A stretch of 31,037 bases of DNA from a virus. The notes beneath the pieces are model-generated. The model worked only from the letters and a program-made list of their open reading frames with translations. It searched no databases and was not told the origin of the DNA. Made by a program: the position numbers and the translations under genes. Below, piece by piece: positions 1-7,765 of this stretch. The stretch covers positions 1 through 31,037 of the IMG/VR virus record IMGVR_UViG_3300025889_011041; one strand, given 5' to 3'. The stretch's first letter is position 1, and each line of letters starts with the position of its first letter.

Positions 1-2
1 CC

Positions 3-293
3 TTCGGCAGGCGACTTGCGGTAGAAGAGCGAAAAGCGCAAAACTACTTACTTCAATCGACAACATCGGACCAAGTTATTGAAAATGCTTACAAAATCCA
101 AAAAATGCTCAAGAACAAAAAATCAAAAATCGCTTTTACACTTCACGATTCAATAATACTTGACATGGCGCAAGAAGATGCTATAATGGTAAAAGATATC
201 AAGCGACAATTCGAGGAAACCCGTTGGGGTAATTTTGTAAGCACTTGTAAAATCGGGAAAACGTTTGGGGACCTAAAGGAGCTAAAAGTTTGA
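3..293 (+). CDS. Family A DNA polymerase, C-terminal fragment
   Basis: The left edge cuts this gene. The open frame from base 3 gives about 96 residues ending at TGA 291-293. It carries the end of a family A (Pol I/T7-like) polymerase: an N-Y-L-x-Q-S-T-T-S-D helix and then the motif C region LHDSIILD, where most family members have HDE and this one has HDS. The tail (FEETRWGNF, GKTFGDLKEL) fits phage family A enzymes. The role would be template-directed DNA synthesis at the palm site. The TGA overlaps the TTG start of the next gene, so the two are translationally coupled. The full length and any exonuclease domain lie outside the window. An internal promoter sits in its last third. The family call is fairly sure from motif C and the QST helix. 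Confidence 0.82.
   Translation, partial: FGRRLAVEERKAQNYLLQSTTSDQVIENAYKIQKMLKNKKSKIAFTLHDSIILDMAQEDAIMVKDIKRQFEETRWGNFVSTCKIGKTFGDLKELKV
160..187 (+). promoter_or_regulatory. Sigma70-like promoter inside polymerase gene
   Basis: TTGACA at 160-165 and TATAAT at 182-187 are both perfect hexamers, 16 bp apart. The predicted start is near 194, about 96 nt ahead of the tubulin-like gene. It lies within the polymerase coding sequence and would let the downstream gene be transcribed independently. Confidence 0.6.
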
Positions 294-1147
294 AGACTAT
301 ATTGGGCATTGGAACAGCAGGGTGCAACGTGGTAGAGCAGCTTTCAGAATATTCTGCTTATGAGTGTCATTATATTTCAAATGAGTTCGAGAAAACTTCA
401 AAATATAAGTTTGCCTTACCAGAACAGCTAGGTCCGGAACAATATGAAAAAATGGATATGACTAAACTTCATAGATGGTTGGAGAAAATTAACGATAAGT
501 GCACCATTTTTCTTTGTGGAGCTTCAGACTCAACGGGGATTACGCTTCAAGCGCTTGAAAAACTGCACCAAATGGGTGTAAAAATGGAAATAGTTTATTT
601 TGTTCCGGAAACCGAAGTTCTTGCAGAGTCAAAGGTGCTTCACCAACGTTCTGTAATGGGTATTTTGCAAAATTTTGCTCGTTCTGGTCTTTTTGAAAAA
701 ATTTGCCTTGTGTCAAATGTAATTTTAGAAGAAATAGCCGGCTCCACAAATGTATTCGACTATTATAAACAAATAAACAGAGTGTTTACAAGCACTTATT
801 ATATGTTGGATGTGTTCAAAAACACTAAACCAATCACATCAACATTTAAGAGACCAAAAGATTCTTGCAGAATCACTACAATCGGACTTGGCTCTATCGA
901 AGAACCAGAAAAATTGCTTTTTCCTCTTGAAAACGATGTCGAAATGGTGTATTATTATGGCATAAACGAAGAGAAGCTGAGAACAGAAGAAAATCTATTC
1001 CGCACAATAACAAACAACGTAAAAGCAAAAATTACAGAAGAGAGAAAAGTTAGTTTTGGGATTTATCCGACTCAATACGAAAATGATTACATTTATGTGG
1101 AATTATTTTCTCCAAAAATTCAACAATTAGTTGTTGACAACAAATAA
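290..1147 (+). CDS. Divergent tubulin/FtsZ-fold GTPase-like protein
   Basis: A 285-residue protein with the ordered landmarks of the tubulin/FtsZ superfamily. A first strand runs into a glycine loop (residues 6-13, GIGTAGCN), like the FtsZ/tubulin T1 loop. A T4-like loop GASDSTG (77-83) follows a hydrophobic strand, where FtsZ has GGGTGTG. VYFVPE (102-107) fits the T5 region. N143 in LVSN and N163 in YKQIN match the guanine-contacting asparagines of FtsZ helices H6/H7. A C-terminal half with a VSFGIYP strand then a YIYVELFSP strand resembles the FtsZ activation domain. I see no NxDxxE/D T7 catalytic loop around residues 176-195, so GTP hydrolysis may be weak or absent. The start is TTG, chosen for AAGGAG at 276-281 and overlap with the upstream TGA. 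Phage tubulins such as PhuZ position DNA and capsids; that role here is inference. Confidence 0.66.
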   Translation: MKTILGIGTAGCNVVEQLSEYSAYECHYISNEFEKTSKYKFALPEQLGPEQYEKMDMTKLHRWLEKINDKCTIFLCGASDSTGITLQALEKLHQMGVKMEIVYFVPETEVLAESKVLHQRSVMGILQNFARSGLFEKICLVSNVILEEIAGSTNVFDYYKQINRVFTSTYYMLDVFKNTKPITSTFKRPKDSCRITTIGLGSIEEPEKLLFPLENDVEMVYYYGINEEKLRTEENLFRTITNNVKAKITEERKVSFGIYPTQYENDYIYVELFSPKIQQLVVDNK

Positions 1148-1162
1148 CAAATATAGTATTAT
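1134..1162 (+). promoter_or_regulatory. Sigma70-like promoter of ssb
   Basis: TTGACA 1134-1139 and TATTAT 1157-1162 with a 17-bp spacer. The -35 overlaps the end of the tubulin-like gene. The predicted start near 1169 gives a leader of about 78 nt before the SSB gene. Confidence 0.8.
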
Positions 1163-1175
1163 AAGAATATGAGTT

Positions 1176-1195
1176 GGTCAGGAAAATAACTGACC
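1176..1195 (+). promoter_or_regulatory. Stem-loop in ssb mRNA leader
   Basis: GGTCAG (1176-1181) can pair with CTGACC (1190-1195) around an 8-nt A-rich loop, just after the predicted transcription start. An A-rich single-stranded stretch (about 1215-1231) follows before the ribosome site. T4 gene 32 autoregulates through a structured leader followed by unstructured A/U-rich RNA; an equivalent here is inference. No T-run follows, so it is not a terminator. Confidence 0.5.
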
Positions 1196-1246
1196 TGCTA
1201 TAGCCGAGAGTGTGCAAAAAAACAATAAACCATAGGAGGTAATAAA

Positions 1247-2002
1247 ATGGCACTTAATTTAGACGCAATGCGAGCAAAGCTCGACAAACTTAACGGAAAA
1301 GGTGAGGGAGCAGGAAACAAGAATATGTTCTGGCGTCCAGAGGAAGGTGAAAGCAACATTCGTATTGTTTCCACCGCTGATGGCGACCCGTTCAAAGAAC
1401 GCTTTTTCCACTATGGTGTAGGAAACCAATCTTTCCTATGCCCAAAGCGAAACTTTGGGGACGAATGCCCTGTATGCAACTTCGCAAACCAACTTTGGAA
1501 CGAAGGAACAGAAGAAAGCAAGAAGCAAGCAAAGGAAATGTTTGCAAAGCAGCGTTTCTTCTCACCAGTTCTTGTTCGTGGCGAAGAAGGTGAAGGTATC
1601 AAGGTTTGGGGATACGGTAAGATGGCTTATGAAAAGCTTCTTACTATTGTTCTTGACCCTGACTATGGAGACATTACGGATCCAGAAACAGGAAACGACC
1701 TAAAGCTTATGTATGGTAAGCTTCCAGGAGCTAGCTACCCAAGAACGGACATTCGTCCTCGCCCTCGCAAGACAATTCTTTGTGATGAGGCAGTTGGCGG
1801 TGATGACCGATGCGCAGAGCTTTTGGAGACTGTGCCGAACTTTGACGAACTTTTTGAGCGAAAGACAACTGCTGAGGTTCAGTCAATCCTCGACCAGTTC
1901 ATGGCTGGTGGAGAAGGCAACACTGAGGTTGAAAAGTTTGGTTCAACTACTGAAAGTACAGATTCAGTTGAGGACGCTTTTAGCGACCTTATGAATCAGT
2001 AA
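1247..2002 (+). CDS. gp32-like single-stranded DNA-binding protein
   Basis: 251 residues, close to T4 gp32 (301) in plan. A basic N-terminal segment (LDAMRAKLDKL) leads into the core. A zinc site is visible as H55, C65, C74, C77 (spacing H-x9-C-x8-C-x2-C, like the gp32 H-C-C-C subdomain). An aromatic- and basic-rich OB-like core follows. The protein ends in an acidic tail (SVEDAFSDLMNQ), the part that in gp32 contacts recombination and replication partners. It should coat single-stranded DNA at forks and recombination sites. It starts at ATG 1247 behind AGGAGG (1234-1239). It has its own promoter and a structured leader, and sits directly before the recombinase and nuclease genes it would work with. 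Confidence 0.85.
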   Translation: MALNLDAMRAKLDKLNGKGEGAGNKNMFWRPEEGESNIRIVSTADGDPFKERFFHYGVGNQSFLCPKRNFGDECPVCNFANQLWNEGTEESKKQAKEMFAKQRFFSPVLVRGEEGEGIKVWGYGKMAYEKLLTIVLDPDYGDITDPETGNDLKLMYGKLPGASYPRTDIRPRPRKTILCDEAVGGDDRCAELLETVPNFDELFERKTTAEVQSILDQFMAGGEGNTEVEKFGSTTESTDSVEDAFSDLMNQ

Positions 2003-2010
2003 GGTAAGGT

Positions 2011-3138
2011 ATGGGAAAAGTAACTAAACTAAAAAAGGGTGCCCTTGACATCTCAGCAATCAAGGGCATCATCAACAAGAAAGCAGGTAGAGAAGTCGCT
2101 CACTCCTTACTGGACAACAATCCAACTGAGGTGAATGAGTGGATTCCTACCGGCTCTCGCTGGTTAGACTCTATTATCTGTAAGGGTAAACTAGCTGGTA
2201 TTCCAGTTGGTAAAGTATCAGAAATCGCAGGTCTAGAATCAACTGGTAAGTCATTTATGGCTGCCAAGATTGCTGCGAACGCTCAAAAGATGGGTATTGA
2301 CGTTGTTTACTTTGATTCAGAGTCAGCACTCGACCCAGCTTTTTTGGAGCGAGCAGAATGTGATTTGGATAGATTACTTTACGTCCAAGCAGAATCAGTA
2401 GAGTTTGTTTTAGAGACAATTGAGGAACTTTTAGCGACTGGTAATAAGTGGTTGTTTATTTGGGATTCATTGGCTCTAACACCTTCGATTTCAGATATCG
2501 AAGGAGACTTCAACCCTCAATCTTCTATGGCTGTAAAGCCTAGAATTTTGGCTAAGGGTATGTCAAAGTTGATTGTTCCTATTGCTGATGCAGATGCTAC
2601 TTTGTTGGTTCTCAACCAGTTGAAAACTAACTTGGGAGCAAAAACACCAGCAGCAGCTTTAACGGAGCCTTATGTAACTCCTGGCGGTAAGGCACTCCCT
2701 TACTCTTACTCTCTTCGTATCTGGCTTACTGGCAGGAGAGCAAAGGCAAGCTTTATCAATGACGATAACGGATTCCGTATCGGTTCAGAGGTAAAGGTTA
2801 AGTTAGAGAAGTCTCGCTTTGGTACAGCAGGTCGCACTTGCAACTTCAAAATCCTTTGGGGTGACGAATCGGTCGGTGTCCAAGATGAAGAAAGTTGGTT
2901 TGACGCTATCCAGATCTCTGAGCGATTAGAGCAGTCTGGTGCTTGGTTCACTTTGGTTCACAATGACGGGTCCAAAGAAAAGTTCCAGCGCAAGCAGTGG
3001 GTAGACAAACTTCAGGATGAAAAATTCAGAGAAAGTGTCTTGACAATTATGGACGAAGATGTTATTATGAAGTTCAGTAATAGAGAAGGCAATGCTGCTG
3101 ATTTTTACGATCCAGACGAAACCCCGTCTGAGGAATAA
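2011..3138 (+). CDS. uvsX: UvsX/RecA-family recombinase
   Basis: 375 residues. Walker A is GLESTGKS (74-81) and a Walker B-like strand ends in LFIWDSLAL. A strand ending in QLKTNLG and a glycine-rich TPGGKALPY segment fit the DNA-binding loops of RecA/UvsX. The C-terminus is acidic (DPDETPSEE). It should form ATP-dependent filaments on single-stranded DNA for homologous pairing, repair and recombination-dependent replication, cooperating with the upstream SSB. The spacing from the SSB gene is 8 nt and the ribosome site is weak (TAAGG), suggesting coupled translation. The gene ends shortly before an intrinsic terminator, and a perfect promoter lies in its last 100 bases. Confidence 0.9.
   Translation: MGKVTKLKKGALDISAIKGIINKKAGREVAHSLLDNNPTEVNEWIPTGSRWLDSIICKGKLAGIPVGKVSEIAGLESTGKSFMAAKIAANAQKMGIDVVYFDSESALDPAFLERAECDLDRLLYVQAESVEFVLETIEELLATGNKWLFIWDSLALTPSISDIEGDFNPQSSMAVKPRILAKGMSKLIVPIADADATLLVLNQLKTNLGAKTPAAALTEPYVTPGGKALPYSYSLRIWLTGRRAKASFINDDNGFRIGSEVKVKLEKSRFGTAGRTCNFKILWGDESVGVQDEESWFDAIQISERLEQSGAWFTLVHNDGSKEKFQRKQWVDKLQDEKFRESVLTIMDEDVIMKFSNREGNAADFYDPDETPSEE
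3040..3068 (+). promoter_or_regulatory. Sigma70-like promoter in 3' end of uvsX
   Basis: TTGACA 3040-3045, 17-bp spacer, TATTAT 3063-3068, wholly inside the recombinase coding sequence. The predicted start near 3075 is only about 97 nt before the end of a strong terminator. The product would be either a short RNA or a leader for the exonuclease gene by read-through. Confidence 0.6.
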
Positions 3139-3145
3139 TCAACCC

Positions 3146-3172
3146 AGCCCGGCCTTTGTGCCGGGCTTTTTT
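3146..3172 (+). terminator. Rho-independent terminator after uvsX
   Basis: An 8-bp GC-rich stem, AGCCCGGC (3146-3153) with GCCGGGCT (3160-3167), 6-nt loop, followed by a T-run through 3172. It separates the ssb-uvsX unit from the exonuclease gene. Confidence 0.92.
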
Positions 3173-3189
3173 ATTTGAGGAGAAAAGTT

Positions 3190-4152
3190 ATGAAAAGAGC
3201 GATGATAGTAGACGCTTACAACCAGTTTATCCGTGGATACATTGTAGATCCGAGTAAAAACCCAAACGGGTCTCCTATCGGTGGTATTCGCACTTTTATC
3301 AACATCCTAAACAAGCTGACAAGAGAGGTCAAACCTGACTTGATTGTTTTGGTGTGGGATGGTAAAGGCGGAAGCAAAAAACGACGTTCAATGAATAAAG
3401 ACTACAAGGGAGGTCGCAAGCCACCTAGAACTAACTGGTCTCAGGTAGGTATGGTGGAAGAAGAAGTAACTGATAACAAAGTTTGGCAACAAATGCGTGT
3501 TATCGAGTATTTCAACCAAACACCAGTTATTCAGTTTATGGAACCACTTGTTGAAGCTGACGATGTTATTTCTTATGTAAAGAATACGCCTATGTTTGCA
3601 GAGTGGCAAAAAGTTATTGTATCAGCGGATAAGGATTTCATCCAACTGCTAGATGATAAGACTATTCTTCATCGCCCGATTCAAAAAGAGTATCTCAACA
3701 AAAAGAATGTTGTGGAAAAGTTTGGTATTCACCCAACGAACTTTGCTCTTGCCAGAGCTATCGTTGGAGACTCCTCTGATAACTTGCCAGGAGTACCAAG
3801 AGTGGGTATGGAAACAATAGCAAAACGATTTTCTTTTCTCAAAGAGGAAAAAACATACTATTTAGATGACGTACTCGCTGAATGCGAGAAGCCAGAGAAT
3901 AAACAAAAATTATTTTCCAACATCAAAGAACACAAGGAGTTAATAAAAAACAATTATGACATTATGCAGCTATCTTCGCCCATGCTTTCAATACAAGCTA
4001 AACAAGGGATCGACAATACATTTGAAGAATATCAGCCCCACTACAATCAAACGGAAGTAAGAAAACTAATGCTCCAAGATGGAGTTCTCACTGTGACCAC
4101 CACAGATTTGGAACAAAGATTTAACCATATTATCACTTCCTTTTCCCAATAA
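3190..4152 (+). CDS. 5'-3' exonuclease / flap endonuclease (FEN, T4 RNase H-like)
   Basis: 320 residues from ATG 3190, chosen over an upstream TTG because GAGGAG (3177-3182) sits 7 nt before it. The PIN/FEN metal-binding acids are visible: D8 (IVDAYNQF), D57 (VLVWDGKGG), E122-x-D124-D125 (VEADDVIS), D147 and D149 (SADKDF), and D194/D197 in GDSSDNLPG. The helix-hairpin-helix follows directly (NLPGVPRVG). A basic arch-like stretch (GGSKKRRSMNKDYKGGRK) follows D57. Such enzymes remove RNA primers and 5' flaps from Okazaki fragments. It lies between the recombinase and the helicase, just after a terminator, so expression needs read-through or the promoter inside uvsX. Confidence 0.88.
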   Translation: MKRAMIVDAYNQFIRGYIVDPSKNPNGSPIGGIRTFINILNKLTREVKPDLIVLVWDGKGGSKKRRSMNKDYKGGRKPPRTNWSQVGMVEEEVTDNKVWQQMRVIEYFNQTPVIQFMEPLVEADDVISYVKNTPMFAEWQKVIVSADKDFIQLLDDKTILHRPIQKEYLNKKNVVEKFGIHPTNFALARAIVGDSSDNLPGVPRVGMETIAKRFSFLKEEKTYYLDDVLAECEKPENKQKLFSNIKEHKELIKNNYDIMQLSSPMLSIQAKQGIDNTFEEYQPHYNQTEVRKLMLQDGVLTVTTTDLEQRFNHIITSFSQ

Positions 4153-4168
4153 AACGTGGTATTATAAT
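4137..4168 (+). promoter_or_regulatory. Possible promoter of helicase gene
   Basis: TATTATAAT at 4160-4168 provides overlapping good -10 hexamers, but the -35 position holds only TTCCTT (4137-4142, 17-bp spacer to TATTAT). The start would be near 4172, giving a short leader with an AAAGGGAG ribosome site. TATAAATA at 4168-4175 also matches the T4 late -10 box, perhaps by chance. Confidence 0.4.
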
Positions 4169-4188
4169 ATAAATACAAAGGGAGAGTA

Positions 4189-5565
4189 ATGGAACAAGAG
4201 AAGAAAAGCTTTTCCAAGTTTGGAAAAACCTTTCAGGAAGATCTGTGTCATCTTGTCTTGAACGACAGGACATTCGCAGACCAAATGTTTGAGGTTTTGG
4301 ATCTAAACTTTTTGGAACTGAAACACCTGAGAGTGTTTGTAAGCAAAATAGAGGAATACAGAAAAAAGTATGGAGTCCACCCCACATCTAATATCATGCT
4401 GTCCATCATTCGAACAGGTCTGGATGGTGAACCAGAATCAGTCAAAACACGAATCCGTGAATACTACGCTCGTGTCTTGGCTAATGGGGAGACTCCACAA
4501 GGCGCAGACTTTATTAAGGACACTGCCCTTGATTTCTGTAAAAAGCAAAAGCTCAAAGAAGCACTCATCAAATCAGTAGAACTAATTAAGTCATCATCAT
4601 TTGACGAAGTATCAAAGGTTATAGATAACGCACTCAAATTGGGTTCAGATAACACGCTTGGTTACGATTACCTAGCGGACTTTGAAGCTCGCTTTGTGAA
4701 GAAAGCCAGAGATCCAGTCACGACTGGTTGGAGGGATATTGATGAGATTTCTAAAGGTGGTCTTGGCAAAGGCGAGCTTGGTGTTGTGGTTGCGCCCACT
4801 GGAGCAGGTAAGTCTATGGTACTTGTGCATCTTGGAGCACAAGCAGTCAAGGCTGGCAAAAATGTTCTTCATTACACTCTTGAGCTTGCAGATACTGTGG
4901 TGGGTGGTCGTTATGATGCTGCTATTACTGGTGTTGAGCTTAAAAATCTAGCTGTTTTTAAAGAAAAGATTTACGACGAGATTAGGGAGATTGGTGGTAA
5001 ACTAATCATCAAAGAATACCCCACAAGAAGCGCCAGTATCCAAACAATCAAAAATCACATTGAGAAGCTAAAACGCCGAGATTTCGTCCCAGATATGATC
5101 ATCGTGGACTACGGAGACCTGATTCGACCAGAAAATAGCCGAAAAGATGAGAAAAGACATCAACTCGAAACTATTTACGAAGAGCTTAGAGGAATAGCTC
5201 AAATATGCGAATGTCCCGTCTGGACTGCATCGCAAACCAACAGATCTGGAATAAACGCTGAGGTGATTACCATGGAATCAATCTCCGAAGCGTTCAATAA
5301 ATGCTTTGTAGCAGATTTTATCTTTACAGTGTCGAGAACTGTGGAAGATAAGAACACAAACCAAGGTCGCATCTTTGTTGCGAAGAACAGAAATGGACCT
5401 GATGGACTCGTTTACCCTATTTTCATGGATACGAGTAATGTTTGCATAAAAGTTTTGCCTAAAACAGGCGAGACAGTAAATGACATAATACAAAAAAGCG
5501 AAGAAACAAAAATGAATAATCTTCGTGAACGATATAAAGAGTTTAGGAAAGGAGATAGCAAATAA
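4189..5565 (+). CDS. dnaB: DnaB/gp41-type replicative DNA helicase
   Basis: 458 residues, the length of T4 gp41 and DnaB helicases. An alpha-helical N-terminal half (1-155) precedes a RecA-like motor. Walker A is APTGAGKS (202-209) after GGLGKGELGVVV. Motif H1a (HYTLELAD), a Walker B strand ending IIVDYGDL, and the H3 region (PVWTASQTNRSG) follow. A late FTVSRTVEDK / GRIFVAKNRNG segment matches the DnaB arginine-finger region. It should unwind the fork as a hexamer, 5' to 3' on the lagging strand. Start ATG 4189 behind AAAGGGAG. Its TAA is directly followed by the ATG of the ribonucleotide reductase gene. No helicase loader or primase is visible in the window. Confidence 0.9.
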   Translation: MEQEKKSFSKFGKTFQEDLCHLVLNDRTFADQMFEVLDLNFLELKHLRVFVSKIEEYRKKYGVHPTSNIMLSIIRTGLDGEPESVKTRIREYYARVLANGETPQGADFIKDTALDFCKKQKLKEALIKSVELIKSSSFDEVSKVIDNALKLGSDNTLGYDYLADFEARFVKKARDPVTTGWRDIDEISKGGLGKGELGVVVAPTGAGKSMVLVHLGAQAVKAGKNVLHYTLELADTVVGGRYDAAITGVELKNLAVFKEKIYDEIREIGGKLIIKEYPTRSASIQTIKNHIEKLKRRDFVPDMIIVDYGDLIRPENSRKDEKRHQLETIYEELRGIAQICECPVWTASQTNRSGINAEVITMESISEAFNKCFVADFIFTVSRTVEDKNTNQGRIFVAKNRNGPDGLVYPIFMDTSNVCIKVLPKTGETVNDIIQKSEETKMNNLRERYKEFRKGDSK

Positions 5566-7428
5566 ATGGAATTATCGAATCAAATTTTATCAGAAATCAC
5601 AGTCCACATGAAGTACGCAAGATATTTGGAGGACGAAAAGAGAAGGGAGACATGGGAAGAGTTAGTTACTCGAAACATGGACATGCACATCAAAAAGTTC
5701 CCAGAGATGGAACTACAAATTAGGAAGGCTTACAAGCAAGTTTACGACAAAAAGGTTCTTCCTTCTATGCGTTCAATGCAGTTTGGCGGAAAGCCCATTG
5801 AAGTTGCCCCAAACCGCATTTTTAACTGCGCTTTTATGCCAGCAGACGACTGGCGTTGTTTTGGCGAAGCAATGTTTCTACTTCTCGGCGGAACGGGAGT
5901 TGGATACTCAGTACAAAAGCACCACGTCGAGAAACTACCAGAGATTACACGACCAAATATGAACAGAACACGTCGTTTTCTCGTAAATGACTCAATTGAG
6001 GGCTGGGCAGATGCAGTAAAGGCACTTGTTCGCTCTTACTTTATCGGAGGTTCACGCCTTCGTTTTGACTTTTCAGATATACGCCCGAAAGGTGCTGCTC
6101 TCGTTACTTCTGGAGGCAAAGCCCCAGGACCACAACCGCTTCGTGAATGTTTGGTCAAACTAGAGGGAATGCTCTCGCAGAAGGAGAACGGAGATAAGCT
6201 AACTACGATTGAAGTACATGATATGATTTGTCATATAGCAGACGCTGTACTCGCCGGCGGCATTCGTAGGGCTGCTCTGATTTCATTATTTTCAGCAGAT
6301 GATGACGACATGATTTCTGCTAAAACAGGCAACTGGTGGGAAACCAATCCACAACGAGGTCGAGCCAATAACTCTGTTGTACTACTCCGCCACAAGATTG
6401 ATAAAGAATATTTTATGAACCTTTGGGACAGAGTAAAGGCTTCTGGCGCAGGTGAACCAGGTTTTTATTTTTCAAACGATAAAGACTGGGGTACCAACCC
6501 TTGTTGTGAGATTGGTTTACGACCTTATCAGTTCTGTAATCTTACGGAAGTAAACGTATCTAATGTTACTTCGCAAGAAGACCTAAACGAGCGTGTAAGA
6601 GCAGGGGCCTTCATCGGCACACTACAAGCAAGTTATACAGACTTTCATTATCTTCGTGATATTTGGCGTAGAACAACAGAAAAAGATGCCCTGATTGGTG
6701 TATCCATGACTGGTATTGCTTCTGGTGCTGTTATGAAGTTGGATATGAAAGAAGCAGCAAGGGTCGTGAGACAAGAGAATGAAAGAGTTGCAGAACTCCT
6801 CGGTATCAATCCAGCAGCAAGAACTACTTGCGTAAAGCCGGCAGGAACTACTTCTCTTACGCTTGGTACCTCTTCTGGTATTCACGCTTGGCACAACGAC
6901 CATTACATTCGCCGCATTCGTGTTGGAAAGAACGAGCCAATTTATTCTTATTTGTTACAGAACCACCCAGAACTTATTGAGGACGAGTATTTCAGTCCAC
7001 ACACAACTGCTGTTATTTCTATCCCACAGAAAGCACCAGAAGGTTCTATTCTTCGTACTGAGTCTGCCCTTCAATTATTGAAGCGTGTAAAGCTTGTAAC
7101 AGACGAATGGGTAAAGCCAGGCTTCGTGAAGGGGCAGAACACTCACAACATCTCGGCAACTATCTCGATAAAAGACACAGAATGGCCTGATGTTGGAGAA
7201 TGGATGTGGGAAAATAGAAATAGTTATAATGGCTTATCTGTTCTTCCATTTTCGGACCACACTTACAAGCAAGCTCCATTTGAAGACTGTTCAAAGGAAA
7301 CCTATGAAGCACTTATGGCTGCACTAACTTCAATCGACCTTACTCAAATCAATGAGGAAGAAGACAATACAGACCTCAAGGGCGAAGTGGCTTGTGCCGG
7401 CGGAGCCTGTGAAATTAAATTTGTATAA
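5566..7428 (+). CDS. nrdJ: B12-dependent (class II) ribonucleoside-triphosphate reductase
   Basis: 620 residues of the ribonucleotide reductase ten-stranded barrel. C88 (FNCAFMP) and the cysteine of QFCNLTEVNV form the active-site disulfide pair. C313 in NPCCEI is the expected thiyl-radical cysteine, with E315 as general base. The C-terminal CAGGAC (C-x4-C) is the shuttle pair of monomeric Lactobacillus-type RTPR. Motifs GGTGVGYS, RPKGAALVTSGGKAPGP and VKPAGTTSLTLG support class II. It is shorter than the 739-residue L. leichmannii enzyme. It would convert ribonucleotides to deoxyribonucleotides using adenosylcobalamin, without a small subunit or oxygen. The AT-rich gap after it holds a promoter for the next operon. 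Confidence 0.88.
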   Translation: MELSNQILSEITVHMKYARYLEDEKRRETWEELVTRNMDMHIKKFPEMELQIRKAYKQVYDKKVLPSMRSMQFGGKPIEVAPNRIFNCAFMPADDWRCFGEAMFLLLGGTGVGYSVQKHHVEKLPEITRPNMNRTRRFLVNDSIEGWADAVKALVRSYFIGGSRLRFDFSDIRPKGAALVTSGGKAPGPQPLRECLVKLEGMLSQKENGDKLTTIEVHDMICHIADAVLAGGIRRAALISLFSADDDDMISAKTGNWWETNPQRGRANNSVVLLRHKIDKEYFMNLWDRVKASGAGEPGFYFSNDKDWGTNPCCEIGLRPYQFCNLTEVNVSNVTSQEDLNERVRAGAFIGTLQASYTDFHYLRDIWRRTTEKDALIGVSMTGIASGAVMKLDMKEAARVVRQENERVAELLGINPAARTTCVKPAGTTSLTLGTSSGIHAWHNDHYIRRIRVGKNEPIYSYLLQNHPELIEDEYFSPHTTAVISIPQKAPEGSILRTESALQLLKRVKLVTDEWVKPGFVKGQNTHNISATISIKDTEWPDVGEWMWENRNSYNGLSVLPFSDHTYKQAPFEDCSKETYEALMAALTSIDLTQINEEEDNTDLKGEVACAGGACEIKFV

Positions 7429-7432
7429 ACCC

Positions 7433-7461
7433 TTGACAAACCATTCAAAATAAGCTATTAT
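7433..7461 (+). promoter_or_regulatory. Sigma70-like promoter
   Basis: TTGACA 7433-7438 and TATTAT 7456-7461, 17-bp spacer. The flanks (CCTTGACAAACC, then TATTATTATA) resemble the groEL promoter. It would drive the small gene at 7493 and then the GroES-like, ThyX and envelope genes. Confidence 0.82.
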
Positions 7462-7492
7462 TATATTACAACTCAACAAGAAAGGATAAATT

Positions 7493-7765
7493 ATGAGTTC
7501 TAACGACGATAAATTGCTAACCAAAGAGGAACACCTCGCAAACTACATTAAAACTTTTGTTGCCATTGAAGATGCAATGGAACCTTTCAAGGAGCAACGT
7601 AAAGACCTTCGTGAGTCTTACCATGAGAATGGGTGGCTTTCAAAGGAAGAAATGCGCTTGGCTGTAAAAGCTTATCGACTTTACAAGTCAGAAACAGACA
7701 TGGAAGTTCTAGCAGATTACGTAAACAAGTGTCAGCGTTCAGTGGGGCGTATCAATGGGCTCTAA
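7493..7765 (+). CDS. Small helical protein, GapR/DUF2312-like
   Basis: 90 residues, largely helical and charged. The stretch LANYIKTFVAIEDAMEPFKE, then an ENGWLSKEEMRLAVKAYRL segment, resembles the plan of GapR/DUF2312 proteins: a long helix that dimerises as a coiled coil, a glycine turn, and then a second helix. GapR binds overtwisted DNA ahead of replication forks. I do not see enough to claim that activity here. First gene after a strong promoter; ATG 7493 lies behind AAAGGA. It overlaps the GroES-like gene by 11 nt. It could instead be an unrelated phage helical protein. Confidence 0.42.
   Translation: MSSNDDKLLTKEEHLANYIKTFVAIEDAMEPFKEQRKDLRESYHENGWLSKEEMRLAVKAYRLYKSETDMEVLADYVNKCQRSVGRINGL

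Noticed and set aside
4168-4175. TATAAATA, a T4 late promoter box (also at 27475-27482)
   Set aside because: The second copy is inside a coding region and the first overlaps a sigma70-like -10. Two copies in 31 kb of AT-rich DNA are not evidence for late transcription here.
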